A DNA stretch of 64,000 nt from Microbulbifer okhotskensis (GTDB lineage Bacteria > Pseudomonadota > Gammaproteobacteria > Pseudomonadales > Cellvibrionaceae), in the NCBI RefSeq assembly GCF_023895975.1, contig NZ_JALBWM010000013.1, positions 1-64,000 of the forward strand, written 5' to 3'. Made by a program: the position numbers and the translations under genes. The notes below the pieces were generated by a model. The model ran no database searches. It saw only the letters and a program-made list of their open reading frames with translations, and had not been told where the DNA came from. Of this stretch, positions 7,549 through 17,434 are shown in pieces; within the stretch, counting starts at the first letter, position 1, and every line of letters starts with the position of its first letter.

Positions 7549-7947
7549 TTAAGAAAAGTTGGCTTTAACCGCGTCAATAATGGCCTGGTTAGCATCAGGG
7601 AATTGAAACTTATCCAATTCGGCAATGGAAACCCATTGGATGTCCTGCTGCTCTTGCCCTCGGGCTTCGCCAGAAAACTGTGTCACTTGCCAGGTATCCA
7701 GTAGTACGGTCTTGTCAGGGTAGTCGTGGCGAACTTCCAGCAAGGGCTGAAGTTGCTGTACCTCGATAGCCACCTCTTCCAATAGCTCCCGGCAGAGGGC
7801 GTCTTGTACCGTTTCTCCGACCTCCACCTTGCCACCGGGAAACTCCCAGCGCCCCCCCATATGTAAATGATCCGGGCGGCGGGCAATCAGAATCTTGCCA
7901 TCCGCTCGAAACACCACCCCTACGGCGACATGGACAACCTTACTCAC
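7549..7947 (-). CDS. mutT: 8-oxo-dGTP diphosphatase MutT
   Basis: This 132-residue Nudix hydrolase removes oxidised GTP/dGTP from the nucleotide pool. It begins MSKVVHVAVGVVF, and the Nudix box spans residues 39-61 (GKVEVGETVQDALCRELLEEV). The Glu cluster RELLEE is intact; the usual Gly after EEx is Ala here, a tolerated change. The family-typical WEFPGGK precedes the box. It lies 9 bp downstream of argJ and is the last gene of the argJ-mutT pair beyond secA. Confidence 0.93.
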   Translation of the reverse strand: MSKVVHVAVGVVFRADGKILIARRPDHLHMGGRWEFPGGKVEVGETVQDALCRELLEEVAIEVQQLQPLLEVRHDYPDKTVLLDTWQVTQFSGEARGQEQQDIQWVSIAELDKFQFPDANQAIIDAVKANFS

Positions 7948-7956
7948 TTTAACCTC

Positions 7957-9159
7957 TCAGGTCCGGTACTCAGCATTGATGGTGACATACTCATGGGAGA
8001 AGTCACAGGTCCAGATATGTTCACTGCATTGACCGCGCCCCAGCTCAATACGAATAAGAAATTCAGGTTGTGAAAATACCTGTTCTCCACTTTCCTCCCG
8101 GTACTCTTGGGCACGACCTCCAGCACTAACCACCTGTACCTTATCCAGAAAAATATTGACCTTATCCGTATCCAGGTTCCCCTCAATCGCATTGCCAATT
8201 GCCATGACCAAACGCCCCCAATTGGGGTCTGAAGCGTAAAGTGCGGTTTTAACCAGGGGGGAATTGCCTACCTCAAAAGCAACTTTCAGGGCCTCCTCAC
8301 TACTTTGCGCTGCGTCCACTTGCACGGTAACAAATTTAGTTGCCCCTTCACCGTCTTTGACAACCGCCTGCGCCAGCTCGATATGGATCTGGATCATGGC
8401 TTCCAGTAGATCCCGATAAGCAGTATCGTCATCACTCTTGAGCAACTCTCCCCGCACACCGGTTGCCACCAGTACACAGGCATCATTAGTAGATGTGTCC
8501 CCATCTACGCTGATACGATTAAAGGATACATTAACCGCTTCACGCACCATCTGATCTAATAGCGACTGCTCCACCGCTGCATCTGTGGCGACATAGGCCA
8601 GCATAGTGGCCATATTCGGCTGGATCATGCCCGAGCCCTTGGCAATCCCCACCACCGTAATTAGTTCACCATTGATCTGCACCGTTCGGCTGGCGGTTTT
8701 GGGCCGCGTATCGGTCGTCATAATGGCCTCGGCCGCTTGCTGCCAACCCACTGCGTTGAGCTGCCGGGCCGCAGCCGGTATCGCATCGAGTAACTTCTGC
8801 ACGGGTAGATGCTCACCAATCACGCCGGTACTAAAAGGCAATACTTGCTCCGCATGGATTTGCAACGCCTCCGCTACCGCATCACAGGTGGCTCGCGTAT
8901 CCACCAACCCTTTTAAACCGGTGGCCGCGTTGGCATTACCCGCATTGACCAGTAAAGCTCGTATCGCACCTTTGCCAATATGCTCTTTGGCCACAATTAC
9001 CGGGGCTGCACAAAACGTGTTCTGGGTGAAGGTTGCCGCGACAGAAGCGCCTTCCGCCAACTCAATTAACAGTAAGTCATTGCGTTCCCAATCCTTAATC
9101 TTGGCGGGCACACTGGCAAGGCGAATCCCCTGTACAGAGGGTATGGATAATTCAGGCAT
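7957..9159 (-). CDS. argJ: Bifunctional ornithine acetyltransferase / N-acetylglutamate synthase
   Basis: ArgJ transfers acetyl from N-acetylornithine to glutamate in the cyclic arginine pathway. The 400-residue precursor self-cleaves between Ala184 and Thr185 within KGSGMIQPNMATMLAY; Thr becomes the nucleophile of the beta chain. Other conserved stretches are LLVNAGNANAATG, PFSTGVIGE, SFNRISVDGDTSTND and SDPNWGRLVMAIG. The protein ends in AEYRT, as expected. Whether it is mono- or bifunctional cannot be read from the sequence. It is encoded downstream of secA, past the secA terminator, and is close to mutT. Confidence 0.96.
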   Translation of the reverse strand: MPELSIPSVQGIRLASVPAKIKDWERNDLLLIELAEGASVAATFTQNTFCAAPVIVAKEHIGKGAIRALLVNAGNANAATGLKGLVDTRATCDAVAEALQIHAEQVLPFSTGVIGEHLPVQKLLDAIPAAARQLNAVGWQQAAEAIMTTDTRPKTASRTVQINGELITVVGIAKGSGMIQPNMATMLAYVATDAAVEQSLLDQMVREAVNVSFNRISVDGDTSTNDACVLVATGVRGELLKSDDDTAYRDLLEAMIQIHIELAQAVVKDGEGATKFVTVQVDAAQSSEEALKVAFEVGNSPLVKTALYASDPNWGRLVMAIGNAIEGNLDTDKVNIFLDKVQVVSAGGRAQEYREESGEQVFSQPEFLIRIELGRGQCSEHIWTCDFSHEYVTINAEYRT

Positions 9160-9340
9160 AACAACAACGCTTTAAGGCTGCGGCAGCACTCCGAGAATCT
9201 TTGTTTCGACTCACAAAAAACAGCGGCGGCAATCATAGAAAGGAGACATTATCAAAGCCGCCTTGTATCAAGGCAAGCACAAAATAAACCTTTCTGCGGA
9301 ATTTACGATAAAAACCGCAGATAATTTTTTAACTTTATAA

Positions 9341-9367
9341 AAAAATACCCCGCAAGCGGGGTATTTT
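9341..9367 (-). terminator. Rho-independent terminator of secA
   Basis: On the minus strand ACCCCGC-TT-GCGGGGT, flanked by AAAAT/ATTTT, forms a long stem followed by seven T. It lies 34 bp after the secA stop and separates secA from argJ. Confidence 0.9.
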
Positions 9368-9400
9368 CTTGTTAAAGCTGCCTTAAGCCAATCTCAAGCA

Positions 9401-12151
9401 TTAACTCTGGGCAGAAGGGGCCAGCTTGCCGTGACACTGCTTATATTTCTTGCCGGAACCGCATGGGCATGGGTCATTGCGGCCTACCTTGGGACCGCGA
9501 CGCTCAGGCACTGGAGCTGCAGACTGCTGACCTTGGGGCTCACCCTGGGGCAACGCTGAAGCTTCGGCATGCTGCAGTTCCAGCTGCTGCTGACGCTGCT
9601 CATCAAGGCGGCGCTGCTCCATCTCCTCCGCTTGCTCGCGAGTCATCGGTTCAACATGAGCGAGGATACGCACCACTTCGTGTTTGAGGTTTTCCAGCAT
9701 GCTCTGGAACAGGTGGAATGACTCGCGCTTAAACTCCTGCTTGGGATTTTTATTGGCATAAGCGCGCAATCCGATACCCGCTCGCAGGTGATCCATACTG
9801 GAAAGGTGTTCTTTCCAGAGCTGATCCAGAACCTGCAGCATAATCTGCCGTTCAATGGTCGGCATCAAATTGGCATCATCGGAGGATTCGCCAATACGGG
9901 CAACTTTTGCTGCGTAGGCTGCCTGCGCAGCAATGGTGATCTTCTCGCGCAAACTCTCCTCATGCAGAGTGCGGTCGTCATCGAGCCATTTCTGTACCGG
10001 CAGCTCAACAGCCAGCTCACCGGAGAGCTGCTGCTCCAGACCGGGGATATCCCACTGCTCCTCCACACTCTGTGGAGGCACAGAACCGGAGACAATTCCG
10101 TTCACCACATCTTCGCGAATGGCCGAAATGGTCTCACTGATATTTTCAGCTTCCAGCAACTCATTACGCTGACCGTAAATCACCTGGCGCTGATCGTTGG
10201 CCACATCATCGTATTCCAGCAACTGCTTACGAATATCGAAGTTGCGGCCTTCAACACGGCGCTGAGCCTTCTCGATAGCATTCGACACCATGCGGTGCTC
10301 GATCGCCTCGCCGCGCTCCATACCCAACATCTGCATAAAGTTCTTCACCCGATCGGAGGCAAAGATCCGCATCAAGCTATCTTCCAGTGATAGGTAAAAG
10401 CGGGTAACACCCGGATCGCCCTGGCGGCCGGCACGACCGCGCAGCTGGTTATCAATACGGCGGGATTCGTGGCGCTCGGTACCAACAATATGCAGGCCAC
10501 CCGCTTTGATCACCAGATCGTGGCGCTTCTGCCAATCTTCTTTAACCGCCAACAATTCGGCGTCGGTCAGCTCGCGGCCCTTCTCCTCACGAAGCGCGGT
10601 AGCTTCTGCCTCCCAGTTACCACCGAGCACGATGTCGGTACCGCGACCTGCCATATTAGTGGCGATAGTTACAGCACCCGGACTGCCCGCCTGGGCAATG
10701 ATCTGCGCTTCATGCTCATGATATTTGGCGTTGAGGACCTGGTGCTCGATCCCCGCTTTCTGCAATCTGCGGGACATTTCTTCCGAGGTTTCGATAGAGG
10801 CGGTACCCACAAGGATTGGCGCCTGCTTTTCACGGCAGAGCTTTACATCCTCAATGATGGCTTCCATCTTCTCTTCTTGACTCAGGTAAACCAGATCATT
10901 GAGATCCTCACGCTGAATCGATTTATTCGCGGGGATCACCACCACGTCCAGACCGTAAATTTGCTGGAATTCGAAAGCCTCAGTATCCGCTGTACCGGTC
11001 ATGCCCGCGAGCTTGGGATAAAATCGGAACAGGTTCTGGAATGTGGTGGAGGCAAGAGTCTGACTTTCGCTCTGGATCTGCACCGTTTCTTTCGCTTCCA
11101 ACGCCTGGTGCAAACCTTCAGAAAGTCGACGGCCCGGCATGGTTCGACCAGTATGTTCGTCGATCAACACCACCTGGCCGTTTTGCACAATGTAATCCAC
11201 ATCGCGATTAAACAGCACATGGGCCCGCAGGGCTGCGTGCACATGATGCAACAAGCCGAGATTGCCGGGAGCGTAGAGTGACTGATCATCTTTCATTAGG
11301 CCACTGCCTGACAGCAGATCCTCAACCAAGAGGTGACCCTGCTCGGTCAGCTCTACCTGGCGAGTTTTCTCATCGACCGTATAGTGTCCCTCACCCCCCT
11401 CTTCTGCACGCTCAAGCTGAGGCACCAGCTTGTTCATGGCCAGATAAAGATGGGAAGAATCCTCTGCGGCACCGGAAATAATCAGTGGCGTACGCGCTTC
11501 GTCGATCAGGATCGAGTCCACTTCATCAACAATGGCGAAATTCTGCGGGCGCTGTGTGCGGTCTTCTTTGCGCAACACCATATTGTCACGCAGGTAATCG
11601 AAACCGAATTCGTTATTGGTACCGTAGGTAATATCGGCCTGGTACGCCGCTTTTTTATCTTCTGGTGGCTGCTGGGAAGCGATAACCCCCACGCTCATCC
11701 CCAGGAACTCATACACCGGACGCATCCAGTTGGCATCCCGTGCCGCCAGGTAATCGTTCACGGTTATAATATGAACGCCCTTGTCTTCCAGAGCGTTCAA
11801 GTAGGCCGGAAGAGTCGCAACCAGGGTTTTACCCTCACCGGTACGCATTTCCGCGATGCGCCCTTCGTGCAGAGTCATACCACCGATCAACTGAACATCA
11901 AAGTGACGCATTCCCAGTGCTCGACGACCCGCTTCACGCACCGCAGCAAATGCCTCGGGCAGAATCTGGTCCAATTTCACCCCATCTGCCAGGCGCTGCT
12001 TAAATTCATCTGTTTTTGCGCGAAGACCTGCATCATCGAGCTTCTGGAAACCCTCTTCCAGCGCGTTGACCTTTTCCACGACGCGTTGCATCCGCTTCAG
12101 CTCGCGGTCATTTTTAGAACCAAAGACCGATTTAATCAGTTTGCCAATCAT
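9401..12151 (-). CDS. secA: Preprotein translocase ATPase SecA
   Basis: SecA drives protein export through SecYEG. The 916-residue protein has Walker [10 protein letters not shown] (about 102-110), the DEVD box in [23 protein letters not shown], the PPXD region, and motif [31 protein letters not shown] lies in NBD2. The C-terminus carries a proline/glutamine-rich linker and a zinc-binding SEC-C domain ([14 protein letters not shown]) that contacts SecB and lipid. The length is typical. It lies 163 bp downstream of the M23 peptidase gene, as in Pseudomonas. Confidence 0.98.
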   Translation of the reverse strand: MIGKLIKSVFGSKNDRELKRMQRVVEKVNALEEGFQKLDDAGLRAKTDEFKQRLADGVKLDQILPEAFAAVREAGRRALGMRHFDVQLIGGMTLHEGRIAEMRTGEGKTLVATLPAYLNALEDKGVHIITVNDYLAARDANWMRPVYEFLGMSVGVIASQQPPEDKKAAYQADITYGTNNEFGFDYLRDNMVLRKEDRTQRPQNFAIVDEVDSILIDEARTPLIISGAAEDSSHLYLAMNKLVPQLERAEEGGEGHYTVDEKTRQVELTEQGHLLVEDLLSGSGLMKDDQSLYAPGNLGLLHHVHAALRAHVLFNRDVDYIVQNGQVVLIDEHTGRTMPGRRLSEGLHQALEAKETVQIQSESQTLASTTFQNLFRFYPKLAGMTGTADTEAFEFQQIYGLDVVVIPANKSIQREDLNDLVYLSQEEKMEAIIEDVKLCREKQAPILVGTASIETSEEMSRRLQKAGIEHQVLNAKYHEHEAQIIAQAGSPGAVTIATNMAGRGTDIVLGGNWEAEATALREEKGRELTDAELLAVKEDWQKRHDLVIKAGGLHIVGTERHESRRIDNQLRGRAGRQGDPGVTRFYLSLEDSLMRIFASDRVKNFMQMLGMERGEAIEHRMVSNAIEKAQRRVEGRNFDIRKQLLEYDDVANDQRQVIYGQRNELLEAENISETISAIREDVVNGIVSGSVPPQSVEEQWDIPGLEQQLSGELAVELPVQKWLDDDRTLHEESLREKITIAAQAAYAAKVARIGESSDDANLMPTIERQIMLQVLDQLWKEHLSSMDHLRAGIGLRAYANKNPKQEFKRESFHLFQSMLENLKHEVVRILAHVEPMTREQAEEMEQRRLDEQRQQQLELQHAEASALPQGEPQGQQSAAPVPERRGPKVGRNDPCPCGSGKKYKQCHGKLAPSAQS

Positions 12152-12314
12152 TATCTAGAAACCACTTATCTTATTTGCGCTGTCGGCGCTAATACCGGGC
12201 AGATCAATGCACCGACGCTCCTTTATGCGAGGGATGCAAGTAAACAGGAAGGCGCAAGCGGTGGCAACTCCTATGCCAAGTTGCCGGCTATTGTGCGCAA
12301 AAGAAGGATAGTTC

Positions 12315-13250
12315 TTATCTGCCTGTGCGGCGGATGTAGCTGGCCGGGTCGACCGTGCGATTGTTCTTGTAGATTTCGAAATGTACGTGAGGCCCCGTTG
12401 AGCGCCCACTGGAACCCATTTGGGCTATCACCTGCCCCTTCTTGACTACATCACCGAGCCCCACCTTGAGGTCGCTGTTATGCCCATAACGGGTTGAGTA
12501 GCCATTGCCATGATTGATTTCAACAAGCTGGCCATAGCCATGCCGTTCATCGGCCCAAGTAACCACACCGGCAGCAACTGAAACGATGTCGGAGCCCATC
12601 TTGCCGGCAAAGTCGACGCCTTTGTGCCAGGTTCTGCGACCGCTAAATGGATCTGTGCGATAGCCGTAGCGAGAGGACATCCAACCTTTATTAATAGGGC
12701 GGCCCGCAAGAAATTGCTCATCCTCAAGCTTGAGGTTAGCCATCAGAGACTCAAGCGTATCCAGCTGCATCTGGCGATCTTCAATCTGGTGCGAGAGATC
12801 TCCAATAACATCCAGAAACTCGGGGGGCTGGTAGGGCAGCTCCGAAGTACCGGCGATCCCTGGGTCTTCAGGTCCCCCTATCGCTGGTGTACTGCCGAAC
12901 TCAAACTCCCCTTCATCAAGATTCGCCACCGACGTCAGTCGCTCACCCAAGGCATCGATGCGAGTCAGGCGCGCCTGCAATTCAGCCAGCTTGACCGTTA
13001 GGGCAGCCAACTGCTCTCGGGCCTCTCTGTCTGCTTCTTCTATTTCACCCTGCTGCTTACGCAGCGCACGATTCCAAGCTTTGGCAGTGCGGGAGTCAAA
13101 TAAGTCAGTCTCGGTGACAGGGAGGTTAGCGCCCAACAGAAATGCGCCGACTGGCAGACTGAGCAAGCATAAGCCCAATAGGGCTTTACTCAGACCACCA
13201 AAGTTCAAGCTGCGAGTCGCGCCGCGCTCATTGACTAGTATTACTTTCAT
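12315..13250 (-). CDS. M23 (LytM) family murein endopeptidase, membrane-anchored
   Basis: This 311-residue protein has an N-terminal membrane anchor (residues about 20-42), a coiled coil (about 60-115), an acidic Pro/Gly linker, a second helical stretch (145-180) and a C-terminal LytM domain (about 188-305). The zinc ligands are visible: His209 and Asp213 in HKGVD, and His290 in HVHFE. All are present, so an active peptidase cutting murein cross-links is likely, although related coiled-coil LytM proteins can also be regulators of amidases. It lies between lpxC and secA, a conserved gammaproteobacterial position. No specific gene name is claimed. Confidence 0.88.
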   Translation of the reverse strand: MKVILVNERGATRSLNFGGLSKALLGLCLLSLPVGAFLLGANLPVTETDLFDSRTAKAWNRALRKQQGEIEEADREAREQLAALTVKLAELQARLTRIDALGERLTSVANLDEGEFEFGSTPAIGGPEDPGIAGTSELPYQPPEFLDVIGDLSHQIEDRQMQLDTLESLMANLKLEDEQFLAGRPINKGWMSSRYGYRTDPFSGRRTWHKGVDFAGKMGSDIVSVAAGVVTWADERHGYGQLVEINHGNGYSTRYGHNSDLKVGLGDVVKKGQVIAQMGSSGRSTGPHVHFEIYKNNRTVDPASYIRRTGR

Positions 13251-13406
13251 AGGAAGCGTGAGGAGTTCGACATTTTTTTAGTTTTCATTAGTCCCCCAGC
13301 AGAGCGGGCAATTCACGCTCTCTATCAACTTTCAGCAGATAAGCCAGGGCGCCAAACCAATAAGGGTACCAGAAATCTATTGAGCTTCTCTGTGAAACAA
13401 TCATAC

Positions 13407-13436
13407 AAAAAAGCCGACACAATAATGCCGGCTTCT
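13407..13436 (-). terminator. Rho-independent terminator of lpxC
   Basis: On the minus strand AAGCCGGC and GTCGGCTT pair (one G-T) around an 8-nt loop, followed by TTTTTTG. It lies 11 bp after the lpxC stop and marks the 3' end of the division cluster transcripts. Confidence 0.85.
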
Positions 13437-13446
13437 TACAAAACTA

Positions 13447-14358
13447 TCAAACCGCCAGGATAGGCTTGATATAGGAGATTGGCGCTTCCTGCTCACCCTC
13501 AAAGGTGACCATTTCCCACGCATCTTTTTGCGCCATCAAATTGCGCAGGGATTTATTGTTCAACGCATGGCCGGATTTAAAGGCCTTGAACTCACCAATC
13601 AAGCTGGTGCCCAGAAGGTACAGATCACCAATGGCATCCAGAATTTTATGCTTCACAAATTCGTCTTCATAACGCAAGCCACCTTCATTAAGAATGCGGT
13701 ATTGATCTATTACGATTGCGTTATCAACAGAGCCACCCTGAACCAAACCTTTGGAGCGCAGGTATTCAATCTCATGCATAAAACCAAAGGTGCGCGCACG
13801 ACTCACCTCTTTCACAAAGGAGGTGCTGGAGAAGTCCACCGAGGAACTCAGATTGCGACCTTGGAATACCGGGTGATCAAAATCGATAGTGAAGGAAACT
13901 TTGAAACCATTGAAAGGTAGGAAGCTGGCTACTTTATCGCCCTCTTCCACCGTAACCGGTTTCTTAATACGCAAGAATTTCTTCGGAGCGGTTTGCTCCT
14001 GAATACCGGCAGACTGGATCAGGAAAACAAATGGCCCGGCACTGCCGTCCATAATAGGCACTTCTTGGGCAGACAACTCGACGATAGCGTTATCAATACC
14101 GAGACCCGCCATTGCCGAGAGCAGATGCTCAACCGTAGCAATGCGGACATCACCCTTTTCCAGGGTGGTCGATAGAAGTGTGTCACCGACATTTTCTGCA
14201 CGGGCCTCGATTTCCACCGCTGGATCCAAGTCGGTTCTACGGAACACGATACCAGTGTCTACGGGCGCGGGTTTAAGGGTAAGTACAACCTTCTTGCCAG
14301 TGTGCAGACCTACGCCAGTGGCGCGAATAGCATTCTTAAGCGTGCGCTGTTTGATCAT
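13447..14358 (-). CDS. lpxC: UDP-3-O-acyl-N-acetylglucosamine deacetylase
   Basis: LpxC is the zinc enzyme of the committed step in lipid A synthesis. The chosen ATG (14358) gives [19 protein letters not shown], which matches the family start, and 303 residues; an upstream in-frame start 16 codons earlier lacks support. Zinc ligands fit His78 (TVEHLLSAM) and the later HKILDAIGD motif (His and Asp). The family loop [10 protein letters not shown] is present. The C-terminus is not obviously like the LA/AA FtsH tail of E. coli (it ends SYIKPILAV), so turnover control is uncertain. It is the last gene of the dcw block, separated from ftsZ by 400 bp. Confidence 0.97.
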   Translation of the reverse strand: MIKQRTLKNAIRATGVGLHTGKKVVLTLKPAPVDTGIVFRRTDLDPAVEIEARAENVGDTLLSTTLEKGDVRIATVEHLLSAMAGLGIDNAIVELSAQEVPIMDGSAGPFVFLIQSAGIQEQTAPKKFLRIKKPVTVEEGDKVASFLPFNGFKVSFTIDFDHPVFQGRNLSSSVDFSSTSFVKEVSRARTFGFMHEIEYLRSKGLVQGGSVDNAIVIDQYRILNEGGLRYEDEFVKHKILDAIGDLYLLGTSLIGEFKAFKSGHALNNKSLRNLMAQKDAWEMVTFEGEQEAPISYIKPILAV

Positions 14359-14413
14359 GAAACTATCTTTTCCCCGTCGGTGGGCTACGCGTCCAAGGCG
14401 TAGCAAGCCATCG

Positions 14414-14443
14414 ATACTAGCATAATTGCGACGCCAATACCAA
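14414..14443 (-). promoter_or_regulatory. Probable sigma-70 promoter of lpxC
   Basis: The minus strand reads TTGGTA, an 18-bp spacer and TAGTAT, about 56 bp upstream of the lpxC ATG. This fits a separate lpxC promoter beyond the ftsZ terminator hairpin. Confidence 0.45.
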
Positions 14444-14647
14444 TTGTGGGCGAGTGGTCACCACAACAGAGCACCACCTACCTTATTGAGGATAGATCAA
14501 GCAAAGATTGCAGCGCCAACGCATAGTCGATAAGACAGCATTCTAAGATCGTGAGCTCCGCAAGCACGGTTAATAATTGTTAATTATTTTATATATCTAT
14601 TGTGACCTACCAGTTTTGATTTAACAAATTTTCCAAGTTAAGGCAAA

Positions 14648-14673
14648 AGCTCACCCATTCGACAAGGTGAGCT
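14648..14673 (-). terminator. Terminator-like hairpin downstream of ftsZ
   Basis: On the minus strand AGCTCACC pairs perfectly with GGTGAGCT (8 bp) around a 10-nt loop and is followed by TTTGCCTTAA. It lies about 90 bp after the ftsZ stop. The T run is short, so termination may be partial. Confidence 0.6.
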
Positions 14674-14758
14674 CAAGTAAAATCCGCACCGCAGCGGCAA
14701 TACCCAGCCAACAACTGGGCAGACATGAGCGGTGTTATCCCCCTGCGGTACCCTTATA

Positions 14759-15997
14759 TCAATCCGCCTGACGGCGCAGAAATGCGGGAATATCCAGGTA
14801 TTCCATATCCGCATCAGCCGGATTCAGGGCCGGTGCGGGACGCTTAGGACGCTCCACCTCTACCCGGGGACGCGGATCAATCGTCTCGCGGCCCGCCATA
14901 CCCGGAGCGTGGGCGCTGTGACTGTCGCGGCTTTCACGACTTTCACGGCTTTCACGCAGTGATTCACGGGATTCTGGGCGACGGGTGTTGTCCACAACTT
15001 TGGCCGGACGCGCTGCTGAGCTACCTTCACCGAGACCTGCAGCCACCACCGTCACACGCATCTCGTCACCGAGCTTGTCGTCTACTGCTGTGCCAATAAC
15101 CACGGTTGCCTCATCAGAAGCGATCTCCTGAACAATCTCACCCACCTCAGAGTATTCACCCAGGGTGAGTTCCTGGCAGCCAGCTTCTTCACTGCCAGTA
15201 ATGATATTCACCAGAATACCGCGAGCACCAGCCAGGTTCACGTTGTCCAGTAACGGACTGCGTACCGCTTTCTCAGCCGCTTCGCGCGCTCGGTTTTCAC
15301 CGATAGCAGAACCTGAACCCATCATTGCCATGCCCATTTCAGACATCACAGTGCGCACATCGGCAAAGTCCACATTCATGATGCCGGGGCGAATCATAAG
15401 ATCCGCAATACCCTGTACAGCCCCGAGCAATACGTTATCCGCTTCTTTATAAGCGGACTTCATTGTGATCTTGTTACCGAGCACTTCTAGCAAACGATCA
15501 TTGGGGATAGTAATCAGGGAGTCGACTTTATCGCGCAGCTCGAGGATGCCCTCTTCCGCCACCACTGTGCGTTTGCGCCCCTCAATCTTAAACGGGCGAG
15601 TTACCACGGCAACGGTAAGAATGCCAAGTTCCTTTGCAATCTCAGCGACAATCGGTGCACCACCAGTACCCGTACCACCACCCATACCGGCAGTAATAAA
15701 TACCATATCCGCACCGTTTAATACTTCAGCAATGCGATCGCGATCCTCAAGAGCTGACTGCCGGCCAACATCCGGATTAGCACCCGCTCCCAGTCCGCGG
15801 GTAATGGTGTTACCCAGCTGCAGGATGGTTCGGGCTTCAATATCTTTGAGAGCCTGTGCATCCGTATTTGCACAGATAAAGTCAACGCCCTCAACATCGT
15901 TGGCGATCATATGCTTAACAGCATTACCACCACCGCCACCAACACCAATTACCTTGATGACAGGCTTATCCTGTACACTATCAACTAGTTCGAACAT
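14759..15997 (-). CDS. ftsZ: Cell division GTPase FtsZ
   Basis: FtsZ polymerises into the septal ring. The 412-residue protein has the GTP-binding signature GMGGGTGTGG at 104-113, an N-terminal nucleotide segment VIGVGGGGGNA, and the T7 loop region NVDFADVRTVM. After about residue 318 comes an intrinsically disordered linker with a run of Arg-Glu-Ser repeats (RESLRESRESRESRDS). The conserved tail YLDIPAFLRRQAD binds FtsA and ZipA. It lies 88 bp after ftsA. The length is slightly above the E. coli protein because of the linker. Confidence 0.98.
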   Translation of the reverse strand: MFELVDSVQDKPVIKVIGVGGGGGNAVKHMIANDVEGVDFICANTDAQALKDIEARTILQLGNTITRGLGAGANPDVGRQSALEDRDRIAEVLNGADMVFITAGMGGGTGTGGAPIVAEIAKELGILTVAVVTRPFKIEGRKRTVVAEEGILELRDKVDSLITIPNDRLLEVLGNKITMKSAYKEADNVLLGAVQGIADLMIRPGIMNVDFADVRTVMSEMGMAMMGSGSAIGENRAREAAEKAVRSPLLDNVNLAGARGILVNIITGSEEAGCQELTLGEYSEVGEIVQEIASDEATVVIGTAVDDKLGDEMRVTVVAAGLGEGSSAARPAKVVDNTRRPESRESLRESRESRESRDSHSAHAPGMAGRETIDPRPRVEVERPKRPAPALNPADADMEYLDIPAFLRRQAD

Positions 15998-16085
15998 TGC
16001 TGTTCCCCTTTCTTGCTCATGTCGAATTTTACAGCCATGCCTAAAAAAAGTCCCTCACGGTATGGCTAAATCTGGTTGCACGTTA

Positions 16086-17321
16086 TTACAAATTACCGCG
16101 GAACCAGTGCTTTACCTTGTCCCACCACTGATTATCGTTGCGCGCGGGCTGAGTTTTCCCCTCGCGAGGATCCTCTTGCTTCATCGCATACATCAATAAT
16201 CCAACCCCTGTGGAATAAATTGGATTGCTAACGATATCCGTCAAACCGGCGATACCTTGTGGTACAGCAAGTCGTACTGGCATATGAAAAATTTCCTCGG
16301 CCAGCTCCACCGCGCCCTCCATTTTTGAAGAACCGCCCGTAAGTACCACACCCGCCGCACACAAGTCTTCAAAGCCACTACGGCGCAGCTCCGCTTGCAC
16401 TAATGTAAACAATTCGTCGTAACGAGGCTCAACCACCTCCGCCAGTGCTTGCCTGGACAAATCTCTCGGGGCCCGATCACCCACGCTCGGCACCTTGATG
16501 GTTTCACCTTCACGGGCAAGCTTTGCCAGCGCACAGGCATACTTGATCTTTAAATCCTCTGCGTGAGGCGTCGGCGTACGCAGTGCCATCGCAATATCGT
16601 TAGTCACCTGATCCCCAGCAATCGGGATTACGCCTGTATGACGAATCGAGCCTCCTGTAAATACGGCGATATCGGTGGTTCCCCCACCAATATCAACCAT
16701 ACACACTCCCAACTCTTTCTCATCTTCGGTCAGGACGGCATAACTCGAAGCCAACTGTTCGAGAATGACATCCTCCACTTCCAGACCACAACGACGAATA
16801 CATTTCTCAATATTTTGTGCGGCATTAACCGCACCACTGACTACATGTACTTTCGCCTCGAGGCGTACACCGGACATTCCCAGTGGTTCTTTAACCCCTT
16901 CCTGATTATCAATCAGATATTCCTGCGGCAGGGTGTGCAAAATTTTCTGGTCCGCCGGTATCGCGACTGCTCTCGCAGCATCAATCACTCGATCGAGATC
17001 CTGCTTGGTCACTTCCCGATCCTTGATCGCAACTATACCGTGAGAGTTCAAGCTGCGAATGTGACTTCCCGCAATCCCTGCGAAAACAGAATGAATTTCA
17101 CAGCCCGCCATCAACTCAGCTTCCTCCACGGCGCGCTGAATAGATTGTACGGTCGACTCAATATTAACTACCACGCCCTTCTTCATTCCTGTTGAACGGT
17201 GAGAGCCTATGCCGACAATATTGAGTGCCCCAGTAGCGGATACTTCTCCGACAATAGCAACCACTTTGGAAGTGCCAATATCCAGTCCAACAATCATGCG
17301 CTGATCGGATACTTGTGTCAT
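16086..17321 (-). CDS. ftsA: Cell division protein FtsA
   Basis: This 411-residue actin-fold protein tethers FtsZ to the membrane. The N-terminal phosphate-1 motif is VGLDIGTSKV. It also has GIAGSHIRSLNSHG in the 1C domain, the phosphate-2 motif CMVDIGGGTTDIAVF, and adenosine motif VVLTGGSSKMEG. The C-terminal amphipathic membrane-targeting helix (WWDKVKHWFRGNL) is clear. It lies between ftsQ (113 bp) and ftsZ (88 bp). Confidence 0.97.
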   Translation of the reverse strand: MTQVSDQRMIVGLDIGTSKVVAIVGEVSATGALNIVGIGSHRSTGMKKGVVVNIESTVQSIQRAVEEAELMAGCEIHSVFAGIAGSHIRSLNSHGIVAIKDREVTKQDLDRVIDAARAVAIPADQKILHTLPQEYLIDNQEGVKEPLGMSGVRLEAKVHVVSGAVNAAQNIEKCIRRCGLEVEDVILEQLASSYAVLTEDEKELGVCMVDIGGGTTDIAVFTGGSIRHTGVIPIAGDQVTNDIAMALRTPTPHAEDLKIKYACALAKLAREGETIKVPSVGDRAPRDLSRQALAEVVEPRYDELFTLVQAELRRSGFEDLCAAGVVLTGGSSKMEGAVELAEEIFHMPVRLAVPQGIAGLTDIVSNPIYSTGVGLLMYAMKQEDPREGKTQPARNDNQWWDKVKHWFRGNL

Positions 17322-17434
17322 TTTTGTACCAACCTCGCTGAGCTGTGTTCTGATTCAGGTTCTTCTATTGGATCAAAACTCAGCATTCGCCTTTAACTTT
17401 TATCGGTAAAGCAGCACCCGGGCTGCCTCCATGT

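Larger units (their letters stand above)
14359..14758. other. ftsZ-lpxC intergenic region
   Basis: These 400 bp hold no gene I can support. They contain the ftsZ terminator-like hairpin (14648-14673), a smaller CCCAG/CTGGG hairpin (14702-14718) and the proposed lpxC promoter. A strongly AT-rich patch lies at about 14570-14640. Confidence 0.6.

Noticed and set aside
12263-12285. GGCAACT/AGTTGCC hairpin between the M23 gene and secA as a terminator or SecM-like arrest leader
   Set aside because: No T run follows, and no arrest-peptide ORF upstream of secA is visible; too weak to annotate.
10469-12445. Long plus-strand ORFs (270 and 370 codons) over secA
   Set aside because: They lie antisense to the unmistakable secA frame and have no recognisable motifs; they are codon-usage shadows.
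16563-17195. 210-codon plus-strand ORF over ftsA
   Set aside because: Antisense to ftsA, with no domain and no ribosome site of note.
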